Notes: a model not told the origin generated them from the sequence alone. A stretch of DNA of 64,000 bases from Paenibacillus sp. FSL R7-0337 (GCF_037969875.1 NZ_CP150218.1:7006001-7070000), one strand, 5' to 3'. Counted from the stretch's first letter, positions 35,918 to 43,954 are shown. Numbers and translations: made by a program.

Positions 35918-37633
35918 CTACGCATTATACTGCGCCTGATACAACCGGCTATAAGTGCCTCCGGCATTCACCAGCTCCTCGTGGCGGCCTTCCTCGGAGA
36001 TGCCGTCCTCGCTTACAACAACGATCCGGTCAGCGTTCTTGATCGTCGTCAGGCGGTGGGCAATGACCAGCGTGGTACGGCCCACAGACAGATCGGCCAG
36101 CGACTGCTGGATCGCCGCTTCAGTCTCGGTATCAAGCGCCGAGGTAGCCTCATCCAGAATGAGAATCGGCGGATTCTTCAGGAACATCCGGGCAATCGCC
36201 AGGCGCTGCTTCTGTCCGCCGGACAGCTTGACGCCGCGTTCGCCGATCACAGTGTCCATGCCACTCGGCAGGCTGTTAATCAGCTCCTCCAGGCGGGCCT
36301 GACGGGCAGCCTGCCAGATTTCCGGCAGCCCTGCATCAAGCTTGCCGTAGGCAATATTCTCTCGGATCGTGCCGGAGAAGAGGAACACATCCTGCTGCAC
36401 GATTCCGATCTGCTTGCGCAGCGAGCTGAGCTTCATATCACGGATGTCGATCCCATCGATGGAGATTGCGCCGCCGGTCACATCGTAGAACCGGGGGAGC
36501 AGGCTGCAGATGGTTGTTTTACCTGCACCGGAAGGGCCAACGAATGCGATGGTCTCCCCGGCGTTAACCTCCAGGCTAATATCCTCCAGTACCTTCCGGT
36601 TCGCTTCATAGCCGAAGCTGACATGGCTGAAAGAGATGTCTCCGCGAAGCTGGCCTGCCTCTACGGCATCCGGTTTGTCGGCAATGTCCGGTTCAGTGTC
36701 GATGACTTCAAGATAACGTTTGAATCCGGCAATCCCCTTCGGATAACTCTCAATAACCGCATTGATCTTCTCAATCGGCCGGAAGAAGACATTAGACAGA
36801 AGAATGAAAGCGACAAATTCCCCGATTTCCAGCTCTCCTTTGATGAAAAACCACGCCCCGCAGACCATCACGACAATGGTGATCAGACGGGTCATCATAT
36901 AGCTGACCGACGAGCTTTTGGCCATCAGCTTATAGGCCATTAGCTTGGTCTCACGGAACTTCTGGTTGTCCACAGCGAACAGCTCTTTCTCGAATTCTTC
37001 ATTGGCAAAAGACTGGACCACGCGGATTCCGCCGACATTGTCTTCAATCCGGGCATTGAAGTTCCCTACATTGCCGAATAGACGGTGATAGGTTTCAGTC
37101 ATGCTGCGCCCGAAGTGGATAATGACCCAGGCCATAATCGGCACGATGATGAACGTAATTACGGCCAGCTGGAGATTGATATCGGCCATCAGTATAAATG
37201 CGCCGACCAGCGTCATGACCGCAATGAACACATCCTCCGGCCCGTGATGCGCAACTTCCCCGATATCATTCAGGTCATTGGTAATTCTGCCAAGCAGATG
37301 ACCGGTTTTGTTATTGTCGAAGAACCGGAAGCTGAGCTTCTGGATATGATCGAACATTTTTTTGCGCATATTGGTTTCAATATTAATGCCCAGCATATGC
37401 CCCCAATAGGTAACCACATAGTTCATGGCTGTGTTAAGTGCATAGATCCCGAGCAGAACCACGCAGGCAATCAGAATCAGGGGCCAATCCTGACCCGGCA
37501 GCAGATCATCAATGAATTTATTGACAGCCACCGGAAAAGCAAGCTCCAGCAGACCCGCACCCACCGCACAGGTGAAATCAAGGATAAACAGCTTCTTGTA
37601 GGGACGGTAATAGGAGAAAAAACGACGCAGCAT
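35918..37633 (-). CDS. ABC exporter half-transporter (permease fused to ATPase)
   Basis: The 571-residue protein has about six membrane helices in the first 310 residues (exporter type I fold), then an ATPase domain. The ATPase has Walker A GPSGAGKTT, a Q-loop, signature LSGGQKQR, Walker B ILILDEATSALD and the H-loop IAHRLTT. Such half-transporters work as homodimers or heterodimers; no second half is adjacent, so a homodimer is likely. The substrate may be a drug, lipid or siderophore. The ATG at 37633 has only a weak ribosome binding site. A Fur-like box, TGAGAGTGATTCTCA, lies 44 bases upstream, suggesting iron control. A long open frame on the opposite strand (35981-36943) is a composition shadow. 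Confidence 0.88.
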   Translation of the reverse strand: MLRRFFSYYRPYKKLFILDFTCAVGAGLLELAFPVAVNKFIDDLLPGQDWPLILIACVVLLGIYALNTAMNYVVTYWGHMLGINIETNMRKKMFDHIQKLSFRFFDNNKTGHLLGRITNDLNDIGEVAHHGPEDVFIAVMTLVGAFILMADINLQLAVITFIIVPIMAWVIIHFGRSMTETYHRLFGNVGNFNARIEDNVGGIRVVQSFANEEFEKELFAVDNQKFRETKLMAYKLMAKSSSVSYMMTRLITIVVMVCGAWFFIKGELEIGEFVAFILLSNVFFRPIEKINAVIESYPKGIAGFKRYLEVIDTEPDIADKPDAVEAGQLRGDISFSHVSFGYEANRKVLEDISLEVNAGETIAFVGPSGAGKTTICSLLPRFYDVTGGAISIDGIDIRDMKLSSLRKQIGIVQQDVFLFSGTIRENIAYGKLDAGLPEIWQAARQARLEELINSLPSGMDTVIGERGVKLSGGQKQRLAIARMFLKNPPILILDEATSALDTETEAAIQQSLADLSVGRTTLVIAHRLTTIKNADRIVVVSEDGISEEGRHEELVNAGGTYSRLYQAQYNA

Positions 37634-37676
37634 CTCTTGTTCACTCTTTTCTATAATATGTTATGTATCTGGTTAC

Positions 37677-37691
37677 TGAGAGTGATTCTCA
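37677..37691. promoter_or_regulatory. Fur-box-like operator
   Basis: TGAGAGTGATTCTCA is a near-perfect inverted repeat (TGAGA...TCTCA) close to the 7-1-7 Fur core TGATAATnATTATCA. It lies just upstream of the ABC exporter gene on the minus strand. PerR or Zur could also use such a site. Confidence 0.5.
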
Positions 37692-37853
37692 ATTAAACCT
37701 TCTGCTTAGGATACTAAAGATGGTTACATGTTTTGTCAACGGTGAGAATCGTAAAAATTGAAATATACTGCGGAATTGATTGCCGTTTAACCCAAACCAA
37801 GAACGTAATTTATACATATTTTAACAGTATCCAGGCATAAAGGAGGAGTTAAC

Positions 37854-37958
37854 ATGGGCGAAAATGTTGGAGGATACGGCGGAGTTTTCACTTCCACTGG
37901 CGCAATCCTGGTTCTGTTCATCCTGCTCGTAATCATCACGAAATCCTTCTGTCTCTAA
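37854..37958 (+). CDS. YjcZ-family sporulation protein (34 aa)
   Basis: ATG at 37854 follows AAAGGAGGAG. The 34-residue product begins MGENVGGYGGVFTSTG and is then a single hydrophobic helix ending ITKSFCL. A short Gly/Tyr-rich head and one membrane helix define the YjcZ family of tiny sporulation proteins. Upstream, CATATTTTA at 37815-37823 matches the CATAnnnTA -10 shared by SigE and SigK, consistent with mother-cell expression. A strong terminator follows 14 bases after the stop, so it is a complete small transcription unit. Confidence 0.8.
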   Translation: MGENVGGYGGVFTSTGAILVLFILLVIITKSFCL

Positions 37959-37971
37959 TTTTGTTCACCTG

Positions 37972-38000
37972 CCGCTGGTCGCTTGACCGGCGGTTTTTTT
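37972..38000 (+). terminator. Rho-independent terminator after yjcZ-like gene
   Basis: CCGCTGGTC (37972-37980), loop GCTT, GACCGGCGG (37985-37993) and seven T. Confidence 0.9.
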
Positions 38001-38005
38001 AAGAA

Positions 38006-38070
38006 TTGGGGCCCCCGCAAAGTGCCTGAATTATCTTCGAAGCTAAATCCCCACTTTGTGGGGTTATATT
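38006..38070 (+). repeat. Dispersed structured repeat R2, copy A
   Basis: This sequence of about 65 bases recurs at 44109-44175. CCCCGCAAAG (38013-38022) pairs with CTTTGTGGGG (38054-38063) with one G-U. The right half alone can also fold as CCCCACTTTGTGGGG, and TTAT follows. It lies between the yjcZ-like terminator and the MFS gene promoter. Confidence 0.7.
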
Positions 38071-38211
38071 CTGGCCCCGGGAGACTGCTCCGGCAAGCGA
38101 TATGATATAATGAAATAATGCGCCTTGGATGAAGGGCGTAATACATATAGCGGCTATTCCCTGACAAGCTCCGGGCTTGACGGGTGTTTTGCTGCGACCT
38201 GGAGGTACCAC

Positions 38212-39432
38212 ATGAAGCTCGGCCGTGAAAATAACAAGAGGACAAGCCCGGCCTTGTCCTCATCTGCTGCGGATGTCCGCAGCAGATGGATGCTCGTCAC
38301 CGGAATCATCTGTGTGGCCGCTGCCCTGCGCGCCCCCTTCACTTCCGTCGGACCTCTGCTGGAGATGATCCGGGATGACCTGGGGTTGTCTAATACTCTA
38401 GCGGGGGCGATTACGACTTTGCCTTTACTGGCTTTTGCTCTACTGTCACCCTTCGCGCCGCGGCTAGCCCGCAAGCTGGGACTGCCCAATATCCTGGTGC
38501 TGGCCATGCTCACACTGTCCATGGGAATTCTGGTCCGTTCGGCTTCCGGCACGGTAACCTTCTTCGCAGGTACGGCCATGATCGGTTTGTCGATTGCCGT
38601 CTGTAATGTGCTGCTGCCGGGACTGATCAAGGGGAAATTCCCGCACCGCATCGGTCTGATGACCGGAATCTACACCGTGTCTATGAACATATGTGCAGCG
38701 GCTGCCTCGGGGCTGAGTGTTCCCTTGGCCACCCGTGCGGGGCTGGGGTGGAGAGGGACGCTGGCGCTCTGGTTCATGATTGCTGCACTGGCTACGATCT
38801 TCTGGATTCCGCAGCTGAAGAGTCTGGGCACGGGACAGGCAGGCACTGTATCCTCATCAGCGGCACGGGTCTGGCGCTCCCCGCTCGCCTGGCAGGTTAC
38901 GCTGTTCATGGGACTGCAATCCCTGCTCTATTATGTGCTGATCGCCTGGTTCTCAGTGATCCTCGGAGAGCGGGGGATGTCTGCCGGCCATGCCGGCTGG
39001 ATCCTCTCGCTGATGCAGCTGGCCCAGCTGCCGTTCACATTCTTCGTGCCGCTCTGGGCCGGAAGGATGAAGAACCAGCGGCTGCCGGTGGTGATTACTT
39101 CTGTTCTGTTTATCACCGGTATCCTTGGCGTCTGGCTGGGCAGTACCGCACTAATGGCGTTATGGGCTATCTGCATTGGGATTGCCGGGGGCTTCGCCTT
39201 CGGTCTGGCAATGATGTTCTTCAGCCTGCGCACCCGGACTACGCAGGAGGCCAGCGAGCTGTCCGGCATGGCCCAATCGGCAGGTTATCTGCTCGCCGCG
39301 ATGGGTCCTGCGCTGTTCGGCCTGCTGCATGATGCTGCGGGGAGCTGGAATGTACCGCTTGCGCTGCTTGCTGTAGCCAGTGTGTTGCTATTCGCAGCCG
39401 GTATGGGGGCCGGACGCGACAAATATATCTAA
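38212..39432 (+). CDS. MFS transporter, CynX/NimT family
   Basis: The frame is open from 38125, but GGAGGTACC precedes the ATG at 38212, giving 406 residues. After a hydrophilic N-terminus of about 28 residues there are twelve predicted membrane helices. Segments such as VAAALRAPFTSVGPLLEMI and GIYTVSMNICAAAASGLSVP are typical of the CynX/NimT (cyanate and 2-nitroimidazole) MFS subfamily. Substrates in this group are small anions or drugs and cannot be told from sequence; it is probably a proton-coupled exporter. An extended -10 (TGATATAAT, 38103-38111) gives a leader of about 95 bases containing a CAAGC/GCTTG hairpin. R2 lies just upstream and R1 just downstream. Confidence 0.82.
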   Translation: MKLGRENNKRTSPALSSSAADVRSRWMLVTGIICVAAALRAPFTSVGPLLEMIRDDLGLSNTLAGAITTLPLLAFALLSPFAPRLARKLGLPNILVLAMLTLSMGILVRSASGTVTFFAGTAMIGLSIAVCNVLLPGLIKGKFPHRIGLMTGIYTVSMNICAAAASGLSVPLATRAGLGWRGTLALWFMIAALATIFWIPQLKSLGTGQAGTVSSSAARVWRSPLAWQVTLFMGLQSLLYYVLIAWFSVILGERGMSAGHAGWILSLMQLAQLPFTFFVPLWAGRMKNQRLPVVITSVLFITGILGVWLGSTALMALWAICIGIAGGFAFGLAMMFFSLRTRTTQEASELSGMAQSAGYLLAAMGPALFGLLHDAAGSWNVPLALLAVASVLLFAAGMGAGRDKYI

Positions 39433-39531
39433 TTGTTGAAGTCAATGATTAGATTACATACTGCTTTAACAATCGGGTGTTATATTGAGTGTGCCTCAGC
39501 TTGTATGTGTGATTATATCTGGTGAACTCTG

Positions 39532-39561
39532 GACCCTGCCTGCTGGCAGGGTCATTTTTTT
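39532..39561 (+). terminator. Rho-independent terminator
   Basis: GACCCTGCC (39532-39540), loop TGCT, GGCAGGGTC (39545-39553), then A and seven T. It lies 100 bases after the MFS gene; the T-run is also the left end of repeat R1. Confidence 0.9.
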
Positions 39562-39665
39562 GAAATATAAGAATTTATATGTTGCACATGATAAATTATC
39601 CTTCTATTTCTCGCTGAAACGGTACCGTCCTTTAAAAGGACGGCAAAGCCGTTTCTACTTGTTGA
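39555..39665 (+). repeat. Dispersed structured repeat R1, copy 1
   Basis: About 110 bases, nearly identical to 43988-44095 (about eight differences). It starts in a terminator T-run and ends at CTACTTGT. GAAACGG/CCGTTTC (39616-39622 with 39649-39655) encloses CCGTCC/GGACGG with a TTTAAAA loop. An 84-codon frame across it (39485-39739) is not credible as a gene. Confidence 0.8.
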
Positions 39666-39691
39666 CCGTTAGATTTCTTGACAAAAAAGAG

Positions 39692-39720
39692 CTTGCAATT
39701 CCCCAAAAAAGAGAGTATAT
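39692..39720 (+). promoter_or_regulatory. Promoter of tRNA-Leu
   Basis: TTGCAA (39692-39697), a 17-base spacer and TATATT (39715-39720) lie 40 bases before the tRNA. A perfect TTGACA (39677-39682) just upstream has no matching -10. Confidence 0.6.
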
Positions 39721-39759
39721 TCTTAATTACGGTGATTGAATCACTGAACCACATAATAT

Positions 39760-39843
39760 GCGGTCATGGCGGAATTGGCAGACGCGCTGGCTTCAGGTGC
39801 CAGTGATAGCAATATCGTGGAGGTTCGAGTCCTCTTGACCGCA
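39760..39843 (+). tRNA. tRNA-Leu (anticodon CAG)
   Basis: The acceptor stem GCGGTCA (39760-39766) pairs with TGACCGC (39836-39842), with A as discriminator. The anticodon stem CTGGC/GCCAG holds the loop TTCAGGT, anticodon CAG. A long variable arm marks a class II tRNA, and GGTTCGAGTCC is the T-arm. CCA is not encoded. It decodes CUG leucine codons. Confidence 0.95.
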
Positions 39844-39855
39844 TCCGCATTACTC

Positions 39856-39886
39856 AATAGCCCTTCTTCGGAAGGGCTATTTTTTG
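39856..39886 (+). terminator. Rho-independent terminator after tRNA-Leu
   Basis: AATAGCCCTTC (39856-39866), tetraloop TTCG, GAAGGGCTATT (39871-39881), then T-run. Confidence 0.95.
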
Positions 39887-39990
39887 CGTTTCTACTCCAG
39901 TTGACGGGGAAGAGACTTATTTCCCAGAAGCGATGCAAAGGAATGCCGAAACAGGTGTAACGTAAGAGTGCTACAGAGGCATATGGACCC

Positions 39991-40051
39991 AATGTATGCC
40001 AAAAACAGCATACATAATGCTCGCAAGCAGGCACCTGGGCCAAATGTTTGG
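39991..40051 (+). repeat. Diverged intergenic repeat R3, copy A
   Basis: The order GTATGC-AAAAAC-ATACAT ... GCAGG ... GGCC-AATGT-TG is shared with 52626-52688, with indels. The gap from 39887 to 40293 otherwise shows no credible gene: only this repeat, a terminator-like hairpin and the ECF promoter. Confidence 0.4.
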
Positions 40052-40151
40052 ATTTCCATGCTGCTCATGTTTCATGCTATATGCCGCCAGAAAGCAGAGT
40101 GGATGGAGGCGCGTAAAGTACTGCCTACACGTGGCAGGAGGTACCGGCATC

Positions 40152-40180
40152 ATTCACCCGTTGGGGTGATTTTATTTTTT
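40152..40180 (+). terminator. Terminator-like hairpin upstream of the ECF operon
   Basis: TCACCC (40154-40159), GTT loop and GGGTGA (40164-40169) are followed by TTTTATTTTTT. No gene ends here, so it may terminate an unrecognised short RNA or read-through from the tRNA. Confidence 0.65.
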
Positions 40181-40191
40181 CACGGACAAAC

Positions 40192-40220
40192 TGTAACCTT
40201 TTGCCTTACTTGAACGAATA
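40192..40220 (+). promoter_or_regulatory. Candidate ECF-type autoregulatory promoter
   Basis: TGTAAC followed by CTTTT (40192-40202), and CGAATA (40215-40220) 17 bases after TGTAAC, resembles ECF promoters (a TGaAAC-like -35 with CGT/CGA at -10). It sits 74 bases before the sigma factor gene. Confidence 0.4.
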
Positions 40221-40293
40221 AGCAGTAGACGGCTGGGCAGGAGAGGAGGCGTGTGAGACGAACGGGAGCGAAAGGGAGCGGGGAGAAGGTCTT

Positions 40294-40923
40294 GTGGCAG
40301 TGGACCAGGAGACGGCAGATGAGGCGGCAGCTTCTCTGCTGGATGAAGAGGCGGTGCTAATCAGGTTCAGGGAAGGGAGCCGGGATGCGTTTGGATGGCT
40401 GGTCCGGCAATACCGGGAGTCTGCTGTGCGGTTTGCGTACCACTTGACCGGGGATTATCATACCGCCGAGGATCTGGCGCAGGACTGCTTCGCCTATCTG
40501 CTGGTGTACCCGGAGAAATATGATTATCGAGCGTCCTTCAAAACCTATCTGTTTACCATCCTCCGCAACAAGAGCATAGACTCGGTCCGTAAGCGTGCAA
40601 GGCAGCAGAGCTTGCCGTATACGGCGGAGAGCAGCAGCGTACATAACCCGGATGAGGGAAATCCTGAACAGCTGGCCATCATCCGTGAAGAGGATGTGGA
40701 ATGGCGCAGAAGATTGTATCAGATGAAGCCTGATTACGGGCAGGCGGTCTATCTGGTGGATGTGGGACAGATGTCTTATGAACAGGCGGCCGCAGTGATG
40801 GGCCGGAATCAAGTGAGCTTCAAGGTCCTGCTGCACCGGGCGCGCAAGAAGCTGAGGCAGATCTACGAGAAGGAGGAGTGGGATTGTGAAGTCAACGGAA
40901 CAAGAACAGCTATTTCTGGATGA
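40294..40923 (+). CDS. ECF-family RNA polymerase sigma factor
   Basis: The 209-residue protein has region 2 (FGWLVRQYRESAVRFAYHLTGDYHTAEDLAQDCF, with a YDYRASFKTYLFTILRN stretch) that binds the -10 and core polymerase. Region 4 is a helix-turn-helix (MSYEQAAAVMGRNQVSFKVLLHRARKKLR). No region 3 is present, as in ECF factors. The GTG at 40294 follows GGGAGAAGG; a GTG at 40300 is an alternative. It overlaps the next gene by 38 bases and starts a five-gene operon with an ABC transporter. The usual zinc-finger anti-sigma factor is missing; the next small membrane protein is the obvious candidate for control. Confidence 0.9.
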   Translation: MAVDQETADEAAASLLDEEAVLIRFREGSRDAFGWLVRQYRESAVRFAYHLTGDYHTAEDLAQDCFAYLLVYPEKYDYRASFKTYLFTILRNKSIDSVRKRARQQSLPYTAESSSVHNPDEGNPEQLAIIREEDVEWRRRLYQMKPDYGQAVYLVDVGQMSYEQAAAVMGRNQVSFKVLLHRARKKLRQIYEKEEWDCEVNGTRTAISG

Positions 40924-41179
40924 AGTCTACCGCAAGGCCCGTCTGCTGGAATACGACAAGTGTGAAGCACAGAAAGTACTGCATAACCGCAAGGTGCTGG
41001 CCAGACGGCAAATTCTTACAGTTTCAGGTATCACAATCATTACAGCCGTATTCGCCCTGATGATTTGGGTCGGTAAGGTGGATCAGGGGTTGTGTGTTGC
41101 GCTGTCGCTCCTTCTGATTACAGCAGGTCTGTTGATCGAGAAGCTTGAATTGCTGTGGAGTCTGGAGAACGACGGTTGA
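40886..41179 (+). CDS. Small two-helix membrane protein, possible anti-sigma factor
   Basis: GTG at 40886 follows AAGGAGGAG and lies inside the sigma factor gene (38-base overlap), so the two are tightly coupled. The 97-residue product has a charged cytosolic N-terminus of about 48 residues (STEQEQLFLDEVYRKARLLEY). Two membrane helices separated by a short GKVDQG turn follow, then a short charged tail. It lacks the HxxxCxxC zinc motif of typical anti-sigma factors. Position and topology would fit a membrane-tethered sigma inhibitor, but a transporter accessory subunit is equally possible. Confidence 0.65.
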   Translation: MKSTEQEQLFLDEVYRKARLLEYDKCEAQKVLHNRKVLARRQILTVSGITIITAVFALMIWVGKVDQGLCVALSLLLITAGLLIEKLELLWSLENDG

Positions 41180-41210
41180 ACAGGATTTGCAGGAAAGGGA
41201 GAGAAATGAA

Positions 41211-42086
41211 ATGGAGCTAATCATTAACCATTTGACCAAGACTTACAGAAGCAAGACGGCACTGCAGGATATCAGCTTTCGGGTAGGCGAGGGCATTCAC
41301 GGCCTGCTGGGGCCGAACGGGGCAGGCAAAACTACGCTGATGCGGCTGCTAGCCACTCTGCTGACGCCCAGTTCAGGAACGGTAGAGATAGGCGGGGTTT
41401 CCTTGCAGGATAAAGCCCGGGTACGCGAGCTGGTTGGCTATCTGCCGCAGGAGTTCGCCTTCTATCCTGGAATGACTGTCTATGAGGCTATGGATTATCT
41501 TGCGCTGCTGTCCGGAATAGGCGGCCGCTCCGAACGGAAGCGGAGAATAGATGATCTGCTGGAGCAAGTGAACCTTACGGAGCAGCGCCGGACCAAGGTC
41601 AAGGCGCTGTCCGGCGGCATGAAGCGGCGGCTGGGTGTAGCCCAGGCCATGGTGCATGAGCCGAAGCTGCTGATTGTCGATGAGCCGACAGCGGGGTTGG
41701 ACCCCGAGGAGCGCATCCGCTTCCGGCGGCTGCTGGGACGGTTCGCCGAGGGCAGGATTGTTCTTCTGTCGACGCATGTCGTTGAGGATGTGGAGTCCAC
41801 CTGCGAGCAGATGACCGTACTGCAGAAGGGGAGTCTGCGGTATCACGGCAGAATAGGCGATCTTACCGCCGCTGCGGCCGGCCGTGTCTGGATCGCTGAG
41901 CTGGACCGGGCGCAGTGGGAGCGGGACCGCGACCGCTTTCCGGTACTGTCTGCCGTGCCGGAGGGTGCAGGCATGCGGGTCCGGGTGCTCGCTGAGGAGC
42001 AGCCCTACGCAGGGGCACAGCAGGCCGCGCCATCGATTGAAGATGCGTACCTCCACCTGATGCGCAGGGAGGAATCCTGCGTATGA
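41211..42086 (+). CDS. ABC transporter ATP-binding protein
   Basis: The 291-residue ATPase has Walker A GPNGAGKTT, a Q-loop in GYLPQEF, signature ALSGGMKRRLGVAQ, Walker B LLIVDEPTAGLDPEE and H-loop STHVVED. A C-terminal extension of about 80 residues is typical of drug or peptide exporter ATPases of the CcmA/NatA type. The frame runs from 41145, but GGAAAGGGAGAG precedes the ATG at 41211, where homology begins. Its stop overlaps the first permease (ATGA). It powers the export complex formed with the next two genes, under the ECF sigma factor. Confidence 0.9.
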   Translation: MELIINHLTKTYRSKTALQDISFRVGEGIHGLLGPNGAGKTTLMRLLATLLTPSSGTVEIGGVSLQDKARVRELVGYLPQEFAFYPGMTVYEAMDYLALLSGIGGRSERKRRIDDLLEQVNLTEQRRTKVKALSGGMKRRLGVAQAMVHEPKLLIVDEPTAGLDPEERIRFRRLLGRFAEGRIVLLSTHVVEDVESTCEQMTVLQKGSLRYHGRIGDLTAAAAGRVWIAELDRAQWERDRDRFPVLSAVPEGAGMRVRVLAEEQPYAGAQQAAPSIEDAYLHLMRREESCV

Positions 42087-43315
42087 TGGCATTGATCGGC
42101 AAGGAGATGCGCATGACGTTGCGCAGTCTGGTATTCTATCTGTTTGTGATTGCCAGCATATTCTTCTATTTCACTTCGTATGCTACGGAGGAGACCTGGG
42201 GAGCGCTCGGTCCTCCTGTAATAAGTAAGCCGCAGAATATGGGAACTGCGGAACAACCTTATTACGGTTGGGCCACTCCGAGGGATACCCGCAGCTTGGC
42301 TGAACAGATGAAGATCCAGATGAAGCGGGATCTGAATGCGGGAGTCATCGAGAAGATCAGGCTGGGCTTCCCGATGGAGGTGGAGTTGGATGCCGGAGAG
42401 AAGGCGGCCTTGACCGCTGCAATCTCACAGCTGGCTAAGATCCTGAAGGACCCCAGCCAATATAGCATGGATGAGGTTTATCGTGTCGCTGAGGCATTGA
42501 ACAGTAGATTGGGCGGGAACAGCATGTACCAACAACAAGGACTGGATGGTTACAGTTATGTTATAAAGTCTGTGGACGAAGCAGAGAAGGCACAGCAAGC
42601 GCAGCTTGCGGACTATAATGCCAAGGTAGACGCTGGGGAACTGCTTCCCGGAGCCGCCCGTTATTTCAGTGATTATCTGTCGTTGCCCGCAGGGATTTTC
42701 CCGGTCTTTCTGTCCGCCTTCCTGCTGCTGCGGGACCGCTCCAGCCGGATGAATGAATTGATCTACAGCCGCAGGGTCTCCCAGTGGGTATATGTCGGGT
42801 CCAAGTTTATCGCCCAAGGGATTATGCTCTCCCTCGTCTACCTCATTCTCGCTGTCATTGGGGGCTGGCAGACGGTGGATAAGCTTGGGCTTACTGGTCA
42901 GACGGGACAGGCTATATCAGTCTTTCTCAGCTATACCGCCTGGTGGCTGCTGCCCACCTTGTGGATCTCTGTCGCCTTCGGGATGTTCGGCTCCATGCTG
43001 TTCCGCCGGGGCATTGTGCCTATCGCCCTGCAGATCATCTGGTGGTTCGTATCCGTACTGCCGCTTATGGGCTCCTATGGGCTGAACCGGCTGTTCATCC
43101 GCTTCAATTCACCTAATGACTATAATCTGTACCAAGGCTGGGCAGATGAGATTGCCCTTAACCGCAGCATCTACCTGCTGTTGGCCGTTCTTCTGACCGC
43201 CGGGGCAGCCTGGCTGTGGGAAAGAAACCGTAGCCGTATGGATTCTGCACAGTCTCTTGGCAGGAAGAAGACGAAGCGGACTCCGGCGGTGCCCGCATCT
43301 GGAGCACTGAGATGA
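42083..43315 (+). CDS. ABC-2-like membrane protein (permease 1)
   Basis: The 410-residue protein starts MMALIGKEMRMTLRS, then a first membrane helix. A large extracytoplasmic domain of about 165 residues follows, with many polar and Tyr-rich segments. Five or six membrane helices and a basic tail (RKKTKRTPAV) complete it. A first helix, large loop and helix bundle match ABC-2 type permeases of NatB and multidrug type. Start and stop overlap both neighbours by four bases (ATGA), so the operon is translationally coupled. The loop is unusually large and may bind the substrate or a signal. Confidence 0.8.
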   Translation: MMALIGKEMRMTLRSLVFYLFVIASIFFYFTSYATEETWGALGPPVISKPQNMGTAEQPYYGWATPRDTRSLAEQMKIQMKRDLNAGVIEKIRLGFPMEVELDAGEKAALTAAISQLAKILKDPSQYSMDEVYRVAEALNSRLGGNSMYQQQGLDGYSYVIKSVDEAEKAQQAQLADYNAKVDAGELLPGAARYFSDYLSLPAGIFPVFLSAFLLLRDRSSRMNELIYSRRVSQWVYVGSKFIAQGIMLSLVYLILAVIGGWQTVDKLGLTGQTGQAISVFLSYTAWWLLPTLWISVAFGMFGSMLFRRGIVPIALQIIWWFVSVLPLMGSYGLNRLFIRFNSPNDYNLYQGWADEIALNRSIYLLLAVLLTAGAAWLWERNRSRMDSAQSLGRKKTKRTPAVPASGALR

Positions 43316-43944
43316 GCCGGCAGATCATCGCTCCGCTCGCCCGTTATAATCTTAAGCTGACAGTGCATTATTCCTGGCTGCTGTCAGCGGTACTTTTGGC
43401 AGCCGTACCGGTATTCATAGACCCTGTATTCATGGACAGGCTCCAGGTTGCGAAACTGGGAGAATTCCTCGTCAGCCTGCTGGGACTGATAGTCTATCCG
43501 CATCTAGGTCTGTTGGAGGATGGCGGCATCCAGGAGGTGCTTTATGCCAAGCGGGTACGTCATCTTCCGTTATTTCTGTTCCGCTGGCTGCTTACCGCTC
43601 TCTATCTCTTCCTTGCAATTGCTGCTTTGTTCACCTGGATACATGGAAGCGGCGCAGATTTCGAGCTATGGCCGATGGTGGGAGGGACGGCAATCACCGC
43701 CATTGTGATGGGGTCAGCCGGTCTGACGGCCACTCTTCTGGCAGGGAACCTCTCGGCTGGATATATTGCCGGATTCTCCTGGTATCTGCTGGATTTCACC
43801 ACCAAAGGCAAACTGACCGGGCCCTTTTACCTGTTCGGCCTGCTTAAGGAGCCAGGGGATAACGGCAAATGGCTGCTTGCCGGTCTATCGCTGACACTGG
43901 TACTCTTCTGTGCTTTCTGGCTGCCGCGCAGGAGACTGGACTAA
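43312..43944 (+). CDS. ABC transporter membrane protein (permease 2)
   Basis: The 210-residue product is almost entirely hydrophobic, with about six membrane helices and a short basic N-terminus (MSRQIIAPLARYNLKL). It is coupled to permease 1 by ATGA and is the last gene of the ECF operon, with a terminator 11 bases beyond its stop. It probably forms the translocation pore with permease 1. No specific family is recognised. Confidence 0.7.
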   Translation: MSRQIIAPLARYNLKLTVHYSWLLSAVLLAAVPVFIDPVFMDRLQVAKLGEFLVSLLGLIVYPHLGLLEDGGIQEVLYAKRVRHLPLFLFRWLLTALYLFLAIAALFTWIHGSGADFELWPMVGGTAITAIVMGSAGLTATLLAGNLSAGYIAGFSWYLLDFTTKGKLTGPFYLFGLLKEPGDNGKWLLAGLSLTLVLFCAFWLPRRRLD

Positions 43945-43954
43945 CCTATAACCC

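Noticed and set aside
35981-36943. 320-codon open frame antisense to the ABC exporter
   Set aside because: It lies wholly inside a clear ABC transporter gene, has no ribosome binding site and no recognisable motif; long antisense frames are common in high-GC coding DNA.
39485-39739. 84-codon frame before tRNA-Leu
   Set aside because: It crosses a terminator, the whole R1 repeat and the tRNA promoter, so it cannot be a normal gene.
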